From: Nocardioides sp. J54
Lineage (GTDB): Bacteria; Actinomycetota; Actinomycetes; Propionibacteriales; Nocardioidaceae
Length of the DNA stretch: 64,000 bases
Assembly: GCF_000519005.1 (NCBI RefSeq)
Contig: NZ_JAER01000004.1
Coordinates: forward strand, 19,162-83,161
Direction: 5' to 3'
Shown one piece after another: positions 57,876-64,000 of this stretch (the stretch's first letter is position 1; every line of letters starts with the position of its first letter). The position numbers and the translations under genes were made by a program. Under the pieces are notes generated by a model, which was given only the letters and a program-made list of their open reading frames with translations, had not been told where the DNA came from and searched no databases.

Positions 57876-59176
57876 TCCGGGTCACGCTCCACCCGCGGGT
57901 AGGTCCCCTCGAACGGGCCGGGGTTCAAGGACCCGCCGGGCTCCGGGTAGGCGTTCGACTTGTCGAGGAGCCCGTAGTTGAGCGGCAACGGGTTGCCCTT
58001 GATCGACTGCTCGTTCAGCACCGGGAAGATCCGGAGGTAGTGCCCGTTCACGTCCGACTTCGCCAACATGGCCGACCAGTTCGCGATGAAGGCCGTCAGG
58101 TCCCTGGCGTAGGGCTTGATGAACGCGAGCATCGGGTTGACGTCCGCGAGGGTGGCCCGGGTCGTCGGGATGACCCGCACGACCTCCTTCGCCACGTCCG
58201 GGACGCGGTCCAGCGTGGCGGGCGCCTTGTCGAGGGTGGCGTCCAGCGACGGCAGCAGCCCGCGCAGGTCCCGCGTCGTCGCGGGGAGGTGCGCCAGGCC
58301 GCGGGTGAGGGCCGGGGCGGCGGCCTCGACGCCCTCCGTCACCGGTCGCAGGTCGACGGCGAGCGCCGAGAGGTCGCCCGTGGCCTCGCGGGCCGTGCGA
58401 AGCACGCCGGGCAGCTGCCGGAGCGTGGCCTCGATGTCGGCCTTCTGCGAGGCGGTGCTGGAGGTCAGCAGCTGCGCGTTCTCGACCAGGCTCACGATGC
58501 GGCCCTGTCCGACGTCCAGCGACTCCATCACCCGGCCCGACGTGGAGACCAGGCGCTGCAGGTCCTCGGACTGCGCCTCGAGGGCGTCGAGCACGTCGTA
58601 CCCCTCGCGACCGAGGTTGCCCAGGCCGGTCAGGGTCTGGGCGATCTCGTCGCCGGTCTGGTCCGTGGACTTCCCGAGCGCGCGAAGGGCGGCGCCCAGG
58701 TCGTCGCGGGTCCCCTTGTCCAGGCTGGCGAGCACGTCGTCGAGCTGGACGCTGGGCACGAGTGCCTCGGCCGGGAGCTCGGCGCCGTCGTCGAGCTCGG
58801 GGCCGGACCCATCGACGATCTCGACGTAGGTCTCCTCGATCAGCGACTTGGAGCGCAGCCGCAGCTGCACGCCCTCGTGCAGCGGGGTGACGGCGTCGTC
58901 GTCGATCTGGACGACCACGCGGGCGGTGCCACCCTCGACGTCGAGCTGGCGCACCTTCCCGACCCGGACACCGGCGACCATGACGTCGGAGTCGTAGACC
59001 AGGTTGTCGACGTCCTTCGACTCCACCGTGACCCGGTAGCCGTCGCCGGAGACGAGCGGCAGGCGGCCACCCATGTTCACCCAGAGGTATCCGAACAGCG
59101 TCGCGCAGACGGCGACGAACGCCATCACGGTCAGTCCGCGGAGCCGCGGCACGGCGGCGTAAGGAATGCGCATCAT
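57872..59176 (-). CDS. MCE-family protein (fifth visible; last of the operon)
   Basis: A 434-residue protein. N-terminal membrane helix (LTVMAFVAVCATLFGYLW, about 15-32), MCE domain (about 35-125: RVTVESKDVDNLVYDSDVMVAGVRVGKVRQLDVEGGTARVVVQID ... LIEETYVEIVDGSG), then a long amphipathic helical tail (to 434) typical of the family. Mce proteins form a membrane-spanning tunnel or needle with YrbE permeases and MceG ATPase to import lipids or steroids. No lipobox is present. Start overlaps the previous gene's stop by 4 bases (ATGATG); ATG at 59173 is equivalent. Confidence 0.88.
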   Translation of the reverse strand: MMRIPYAAVPRLRGLTVMAFVAVCATLFGYLWVNMGGRLPLVSGDGYRVTVESKDVDNLVYDSDVMVAGVRVGKVRQLDVEGGTARVVVQIDDDAVTPLHEGVQLRLRSKSLIEETYVEIVDGSGPELDDGAELPAEALVPSVQLDDVLASLDKGTRDDLGAALRALGKSTDQTGDEIAQTLTGLGNLGREGYDVLDALEAQSEDLQRLVSTSGRVMESLDVGQGRIVSLVENAQLLTSSTASQKADIEATLRQLPGVLRTAREATGDLSALAVDLRPVTEGVEAAAPALTRGLAHLPATTRDLRGLLPSLDATLDKAPATLDRVPDVAKEVVRVIPTTRATLADVNPMLAFIKPYARDLTAFIANWSAMLAKSDVNGHYLRIFPVLNEQSIKGNPLPLNYGLLDKSNAYPEPGGSLNPGPFEGTYPRVERDPE

Positions 59177-60405
59177 CGGTCCTTGTTGATCGGGATCGGG
59201 AGCGTCGAGGTGTTCACCTGTACCTGGCCGCGCAGGATGCCGCCGTTGGCGTCCTGCAGGCTCACGACGGATGCCGTGTTGTAGACGAACGCCTGCAGGT
59301 CGGTGAACCGCTCGGTGAGGATGCGGGTACCACGGTCCAGCCGGGACGCGATCGGCACGACGTCGTCGAGCGCGGGCTGCAGCGCACGGACGAAGGGGCG
59401 CAGGTCGGCCACGACGGGGCGCAGCTCGGCCACGACCGGACGGGCACGCTGGGCAGTGTCCTCGACCTCCTTCGCGACCTTCCCGACGGCGGCGAGCGCG
59501 GACGGCAGCTCGCCGGACGCCTTGCGGAGGTTCACCAGCGCCGGGTCGAGCTCCGTGCTGAGCTCGGTGACGGCGGAGGTGGCCTCGCGGAGCTGGTCGG
59601 TCGCCCCGGGCAGCGCCTTGAGCGCGGCGCGGACGTCGCCGTCGTGGGCGGCCAGGGTCTCGACCGTCGTGGCGAGCGACGTGACCAGCCGCTGCAGCCG
59701 GGCGTCGTCGGCACCGGCGGCGGTCGCGATGGTCCGTAGCGACGTCACCAGCGATGCGATCGACTCGCGCCGCTGGGCCATCGCCTTCACCACCGGCCGG
59801 AGCGTGCCGAGCGTCTCGTCGGCCGCGTCGAGGCCGGCCGGCAACGCCTTGGCAGCGCTCGCCAGCGCGACGTCGGACTCCCCGAGCAGGGTGGTGAGGG
59901 CCGCACGGGTGCTGTCGTCGAGGTGGCTCAGCACCTCGTCGACCTGGACGGGGTTGGAGGTCTGCTCGACGGGGATCACCGCGCCGTCCTCGAGCTCGCC
60001 GGCGGCCTCGGTGCCCTGGCTCATCTCGACGTACATGTCGTTGAGGGGCGTCTTCGGCCGCAGCACGAGGTGGGTGTCCTTGTAGACCGGGTTGCCCGGC
60101 TCGATCGACAGGGTCAGCCGGGCCCGCCCGTCGTCCGTCACGTCGGCCTCGGTGATCCGGCCGACGGTGACACCAGCGATGCGGACCTCCTGGCCGTTGC
60201 CGGGACTGATCGCCGGCACGCTGCGGAAGTCGGCCTGGATGACGACCTCGTCCTGCCACGGCCAGTGGACCCGCTGCTTGGCGAGGATCACGCCGGCGAC
60301 CAGCAGGCCGGCGAGGACCAGCGCGAGGATCGCCGCGACGTCACGGCCGAGGCCGGGGACGGTGCGCGCGCGCTCCCAGGCACGGGTGAGACGGTTCCTG
60401 GTCAC
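59173..60405 (-). CDS. MCE-family protein (fourth visible)
   Basis: A 410-residue protein. A basic N terminus (MTRNRLTRAWERAR), membrane helix (VAAILALVLAGLLVAGVIL, about 23-41), MCE domain (about 45-130, EVRIAGVTVGRITEADVTDDGRARLTLSIE ... PLNDMYVEMSQG) and a long coiled helical region with repeated alternation of ALTTLLGES / LVTSLRTIA-type heptads. Extracytoplasmic part of the Mce complex. It overlaps both neighbours by 4 bases. Confidence 0.88.
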   Translation of the reverse strand: MTRNRLTRAWERARTVPGLGRDVAAILALVLAGLLVAGVILAKQRVHWPWQDEVVIQADFRSVPAISPGNGQEVRIAGVTVGRITEADVTDDGRARLTLSIEPGNPVYKDTHLVLRPKTPLNDMYVEMSQGTEAAGELEDGAVIPVEQTSNPVQVDEVLSHLDDSTRAALTTLLGESDVALASAAKALPAGLDAADETLGTLRPVVKAMAQRRESIASLVTSLRTIATAAGADDARLQRLVTSLATTVETLAAHDGDVRAALKALPGATDQLREATSAVTELSTELDPALVNLRKASGELPSALAAVGKVAKEVEDTAQRARPVVAELRPVVADLRPFVRALQPALDDVVPIASRLDRGTRILTERFTDLQAFVYNTASVVSLQDANGGILRGQVQVNTSTLPIPINKDR

Positions 60406-61703
60406 GGTGCCCCCTGGGGGTAGGCGAGCTGCATCATCAGCTGCTCGAGGCTGATCGGCAGGTTCGAGACAGACCCCAGCCCGAAGCCGGGCTGGAAGTG
60501 GATGGTGGAGCCGTTGCGGTCGGTCATCCGGCCGGCGTTGTTCATGCCGGCGATGAGGTCGCCGAGCTCCTTGTAGAACACGGTGTCGTTGCCGCCCTTG
60601 GCGTACTCACCGGTCCCGTGCCAGTCGCTGTTGACCTTCTCGACGATGGGGCCCTTGATGCGGTCGAGCGTGGGCCCGTCGACGTCGTTCAGCACGCGGG
60701 TCGCGTCGACCGCCGAGGGGACGAGGTCGTCGACGACCGGACGCAGGTCGGCGAGCGCGGGGCGCAGGTCGCGCAGGACCGGGCGCAGCTCCCGCAGCGC
60801 CGGGTCGAGGGCGCGCAGCGTCGTGCTGAGCCGCTCGGCGGTCGGGACCGCGTCGTCGGACACGTCGCGCAGCTCTCCGAGGCTGTGGTCCAGGGCCCCG
60901 AGGCCGGCACGGGTCGCGCGCAGGGTCTGCGGCAGGTCGTCGACCGCTGCCGCGACGTCGGGGGCAGAGGCGGCCAGCGTGCTGCTGACGTCCGACAGGC
61001 CCGCCAGCGCGGCGTCGAGGCTGTCCCGGTTGTCGTTGAGGGTGCGGGCGGTGTCGTCGAGCGACGACACCAGCTTGCGCAGGTCCCCCTTCGACTTCCC
61101 GCGCAGGGCCTTCAGCGTGGTGCCGAGCGGGCGCAGCGTGGCCGGCGCGTCGTCGACGAGCCCGTGGATCGCGTCGCGTCCCGGTTCGTCGAGGAGCGCG
61201 TCGAGGCGGCGGACCGTGCGCTGCGTACTGGTGCGCGCCTCCGGCTTGAGCACCTCGAGGACGCGGTCCAGCTCGACGGGCGTGGTGGTCCGGTCGACGC
61301 CGATGGCGTCGACCTCGCCCGGGTCGCCGCCGGGCGAGAGCTCGACGTAGTAGTTCCCGCCGAGCAGCGTCGTCGGGCGGATGGCGGCACCCGGGTCGGA
61401 GCGCAGCTTGTCCTTGACGCCCTTCTCCAGGTGCAGGGTCGCCACGGCGGTGCCGTCCTTGCGGTGCTCCACGTCGGTGACGATGCCGACCGGCACCCCG
61501 GCGACCTTGACCTTGGTGACGTGGCTGCGCAGCTGGTAGTCCCGGTCGAAGGCGACGGTCATGTCGTCACCCGGGCTGAGGAACGTCGTGATCTGGGTCT
61601 TCTGGAACAGCGTGACGCCGAAGAGCACCAGCAGGGTGATGGCGACGACCCCGACCCTGGGCGCGGAGAACCGCTCGAATCGGTGCAGAGCCTTGAGCAA
61701 CAT
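60402..61703 (-). CDS. MCE-family protein (third visible)
   Basis: A 433-residue protein. Membrane helix (VGVVAITLLVLFGVTLF, about 17-33), MCE domain (about 38-130: DMTVAFDRDYQLRSHVTKVKVAGVPVGIVTDVEHRKDGTAVATLHLEKG ... LLGGNYYVELSPGG), then a helical tail rich in Asp/Leu repeats (LRPVLRDLRPALADLRPVVDDLVP). Residues 400-433 end ILEQLMMQLAYPQG-like. Starts by TGATG overlap with the upstream gene. No lipobox. Confidence 0.88.
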   Translation of the reverse strand: MLLKALHRFERFSAPRVGVVAITLLVLFGVTLFQKTQITTFLSPGDDMTVAFDRDYQLRSHVTKVKVAGVPVGIVTDVEHRKDGTAVATLHLEKGVKDKLRSDPGAAIRPTTLLGGNYYVELSPGGDPGEVDAIGVDRTTTPVELDRVLEVLKPEARTSTQRTVRRLDALLDEPGRDAIHGLVDDAPATLRPLGTTLKALRGKSKGDLRKLVSSLDDTARTLNDNRDSLDAALAGLSDVSSTLAASAPDVAAAVDDLPQTLRATRAGLGALDHSLGELRDVSDDAVPTAERLSTTLRALDPALRELRPVLRDLRPALADLRPVVDDLVPSAVDATRVLNDVDGPTLDRIKGPIVEKVNSDWHGTGEYAKGGNDTVFYKELGDLIAGMNNAGRMTDRNGSTIHFQPGFGLGSVSNLPISLEQLMMQLAYPQGAP

Positions 61704-62965
61704 CAGCGCCTCCCGAGGAGCGAGGTGGCGCGGTCCAGGTCGGCCTGGCCCGGCGCCGGGTAGGGGTTGCGATGGACCAGGGGGTCTCGCACCGGGAGCA
61801 CCCCCGTGATGCTCTCCGGCCGGACGACCAGGTCGATGCGCAGGTAGTTGCCCGACTTGTCGCCGTACTGGTTGGCGCTGACCCAGCGCTCGAAGAAGCG
61901 GATCAGCTCCGGCGTGTAGGGCGCGAGGACCGCCGTCGTCCCCGCCGCGCCGACCAGCGTCTTCTCCAGCCGCTGTGCGAGCGGCCGGGCGTCCTTCAGT
62001 GCCCCGGAGAGGGAGCTCACGGCCGGGACGGCGTCCTCGGCGACGCCCGGCACCTTGTCGAGCACCGGGACACCCTCACGCAGCGCGGCACGGAGCGTCG
62101 GTGTCGAGCTGCCGAGCGACCTGGCGCCGGGACGCAGCGCGCGCATGCCGGAGTCCAGCTCGTCGAGCGGGGCCCGCAGGTCCGTCAGCGCCTTCGTTGC
62201 CGAGGTGAGCGCCGGCGCGGCCTCCTCGACCGTGTCCTCCAGCGCGGCCCCGTCGTCGACGGAGAGCGCGTCGAGGGTCGTCGAGAGGTCCTCGACGAGC
62301 TGGCCGACCTTCTCCGTGCGACCGTCGAAGCGCCTGGCCAGGGTGGCCGAGGACTCCAGGAACTCGTCGAGCTCGGTGCCCGGCTCGGCCAGCGTGCGGG
62401 CGACGACCCGCAGGTCGTCGAGCAGCTCCGGCGCCCGGTTGAGCACGTCCGCGACGTCCGGGGCGTGCCCGGCCGCGCCGGTGCCGGCCTCGTAGACGAG
62501 GGACGCTGTCGCCTTCCGGGTGCGGGCGTCGAGCACGGAGAGCACCTGGTCGAGGTTCACCGGGGCGGTGACGCGCGAGTCGTCGAGGCGTCCGTCCTGC
62601 GGCATCTCGCCGGACTCGGGCTTGCCGGGGTCGATCATGACGAAGTTCTGGCCGAGCGCCGACCGCGCCACGATGACGGCCGAGGCATCGCGGTAGACGT
62701 CGTGGTCGGGGTCGAGCTGCATGTCGACCACGGCCTTGTCGTCCTGGTAGGTGATGTCGCGGACCTGGCCGATCCGGACGCTGGCGGTGCGGACGTCGTC
62801 ACCGACCCGGAGGCCGCCGATGTCGTCGAAGGCCGCGTTCGCCGTGCGGAACGACTGGCCGGGCAGGCCGGTGCTGGCGGTGAGGGCCAGGTAGAGGGCC
62901 AGCACGAGCCCGAGGACGACCGCGAGACCGACGGCCCGGATCACGTTGGGAGCTGCGAGGCGCAT
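61703..62965 (-). CDS. MCE-family protein (second visible)
   Basis: A 420-residue protein. Membrane helix (AVGLAVVLGLVLALYLALTA, about 11-30), MCE domain (about 35-125: FRTANAAFDDIGGLRVGDDVRTASVRIGQVRDITYQDDKAVVDMQL ... ALGQNFVMIDPG), then VNLDQVLSVLDARTRK and a long helical region. It lies 3 bases after the stop of the upstream mce gene. Function as for the other Mce proteins; which letter (A-F) it corresponds to cannot be set without the yrbE end of the operon. Confidence 0.88.
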   Translation of the reverse strand: MRLAAPNVIRAVGLAVVLGLVLALYLALTASTGLPGQSFRTANAAFDDIGGLRVGDDVRTASVRIGQVRDITYQDDKAVVDMQLDPDHDVYRDASAVIVARSALGQNFVMIDPGKPESGEMPQDGRLDDSRVTAPVNLDQVLSVLDARTRKATASLVYEAGTGAAGHAPDVADVLNRAPELLDDLRVVARTLAEPGTELDEFLESSATLARRFDGRTEKVGQLVEDLSTTLDALSVDDGAALEDTVEEAAPALTSATKALTDLRAPLDELDSGMRALRPGARSLGSSTPTLRAALREGVPVLDKVPGVAEDAVPAVSSLSGALKDARPLAQRLEKTLVGAAGTTAVLAPYTPELIRFFERWVSANQYGDKSGNYLRIDLVVRPESITGVLPVRDPLVHRNPYPAPGQADLDRATSLLGRR

Positions 62966-62968
62966 GGC

Positions 62969-64000
62969 TCAGCGGCCTCCGATCAGGTACGAGAGGAGGT
63001 TCTTCTCCTGGGACGTGGACAGGCCGGTCGCGCTGCCGCCGTCAGCCGCCCGGGTGCTGGTCTTCCCGCCTCCGAGCAACCCGCCCAGCGGGCCCACCAG
63101 GTCCTCGAGGCCGTCCAGCAGGCCGCCCAGAGGCGGCTTGGCACCGGACTGCCCGCCGTCACCGCCGGAGCCCTTGGTGCCGGGCTTGCCGGCGGACCCC
63201 GACGGAGCGGGCTTCAGCGCGTCCTCGCCACCGGGGAGGAGTCCCGTCAGCACCTCGGTCGTGACGACCACGTGCGCACGGAAGTAGTGCGCCAGCCCGT
63301 CCTGGCCGTTGGTCGTGAGCGCCCAGGACCGGATGAAGTCCATGACCGTCGTCAGGTTGTCGAGGGCCTGCGTGGCGATCTCCCGACCGTGGTGTGCGGT
63401 GGTCCGGAGGTCCGGCGAGAGGTCCTGCAGCGACCGGGCGACGGGGCGGGCCCGCTCGAGCAGCACCTCGGCCTTGTCCAGCACCGGGTCGAGCCCGTTG
63501 AGGGCCGGCTCGGCACTCTTCGAGAACGACTCGAGCTCCTTGCTGATCCGCACCAGGTCCTGGGTGACCGGGCGGAGCGCGGCCAGGACAGGGGCGGTCG
63601 AACCAGCGGCTCCGGCGAGTGCGGCCAGCGTCGTGCGCGCCTCCCGCAGGGCCGCGGGCAACCGCTCGAGGGTGGCCGACAGGGCGCGGTCGCTCCGCGC
63701 GGTCGCGGTCAACGTCTTGTCGGCCGCACCGACGAGACGGTCGAGTGCGACGCCCTTGTCCGTCGCGAGCTGCTCGGCGACGGGCGTGACCTCGTCGACG
63801 AGCTGCTTCAGCACGCCGTTCTGGTCATTGAGGATCCGGGCGAGGCGGTCAGTGTCCTGCAGCGCGGGAGCCAGCGCCTTGATCGCGCGGTCGGCCTTCT
63901 CCCCCTTGCCCAGAATGCCCTGGCCGAGCGTCGTCACCAGCATGGACAGCGCCGTCCCGGTGGGGGCGTCGACCATGTCCAGCACCTCGTCGAGGTCGGT
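62969..64000 (-). CDS. MCE-family protein, C-terminal part (5' end outside window)
   Basis: At least 343 residues, missing the N-terminal helix and most of the MCE domain; the frame is open through base 64000. It begins TDLDEVLDMVDAPTGTALSMLVTTLGQ, the segment that follows an MCE domain, and continues with the helical tail (ALNGLDPVLDKAEVLLERARPVARSLQDLSPDLR) to a Gly/Ser/Lys-rich, low-complexity C terminus (about the last 80 residues) ending ATGLSTSQEKNLLSYLIGG. The Gly-rich tail is unlike the other four Mce proteins here. The start and any upstream yrbE genes lie beyond the window. Confidence 0.82.
   Translation of the reverse strand, partial: TDLDEVLDMVDAPTGTALSMLVTTLGQGILGKGEKADRAIKALAPALQDTDRLARILNDQNGVLKQLVDEVTPVAEQLATDKGVALDRLVGAADKTLTATARSDRALSATLERLPAALREARTTLAALAGAAGSTAPVLAALRPVTQDLVRISKELESFSKSAEPALNGLDPVLDKAEVLLERARPVARSLQDLSPDLRTTAHHGREIATQALDNLTTVMDFIRSWALTTNGQDGLAHYFRAHVVVTTEVLTGLLPGGEDALKPAPSGSAGKPGTKGSGGDGGQSGAKPPLGGLLDGLEDLVGPLGGLLGGGKTSTRAADGGSATGLSTSQEKNLLSYLIGGR

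Overview
The window comes from a high-GC Gram-positive actinomycete, most likely Nocardioides or a relative in the Propionibacteriales. This is inferred from several features: a fused isobutyryl-CoA mutase (IcmF), an mce operon, an F420-type (LLM) oxidoreductase, WXG/EspG-type ESX proteins, an ECF42 sigma factor with a DGPF/YCII partner, a KstR-type operator, and many promoters of the form TANNNT-N6-8-start codon that predict leaderless mRNAs. I saw no rRNA, tRNA, CRISPR array, insertion sequence or replication origin. No gap between genes exceeds about 240 bases; the larger gaps hold hairpins, palindromic repeats or operators, described below.

1-16.5 kb, mostly housekeeping: the end of a 3-hydroxybutyryl-CoA dehydrogenase; a MarR regulator divergent from icmF with a perfect operator between them; a YCII protein and ECF42 sigma factor with a matching promoter; a lipoprotein; an MFS exporter; a thioesterase; small membrane proteins; a BtuF-like protein; a PfkB sugar kinase; a HerA-like ATPase; a VapB-like/LytR_C pair; and a cation/proton antiporter.

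16.6-30.6 kb, accessory: a KstD-like flavoprotein behind an exact KstR-type box; an aminotransferase; an orphan ESX-like trio (WXG protein, EspG-like protein, nucleophile-less hydrolase fold); a probable redox operon (AurF-like diiron oxygenase, ferredoxin/FprB-type reductase, TetR, EthA-like Baeyer-Villiger monooxygenase); and a MoxR/VWA pair. The stretch from 18.1 to 27.65 kb is flanked by inverted copies of a palindromic repeat.

30.8-53.7 kb, a catabolic island for an aromatic (probably carboxylic) compound. Upper part: a split Rieske dioxygenase (alpha, beta, ferredoxin, reductase), a cis-diol dehydrogenase-type SDR, a flavin monooxygenase, a LigB-like extradiol dioxygenase, a meta-cleavage hydrolase and an ACMSD-type amidohydrolase. 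Lower part: hydratase, aldolase and acetaldehyde dehydrogenase, which would give pyruvate and acyl-CoA. Also present are two acyl-CoA ligases, an enoyl-CoA hydratase, an MDR dehydrogenase, an LLM oxidoreductase, an MFS transporter and an IclR regulator. Two palindrome families, GTTCCG-N5-CGGAAC and TGGTC-N-GACCA, lie before its transcription units and suggest two-layer control. An ECF41-type sigma factor at its edge lacks an in-frame stop, probably because of a one-base indel. Three proteins in the island lack a residue normally essential in their family.

53.7-64 kb: a long leftward operon of at least five Mce proteins, an MMPL/RND-type transporter, a membrane-anchored parvulin and small membrane proteins, probably a lipid or steroid import system. 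Its 5' end lies outside the window.
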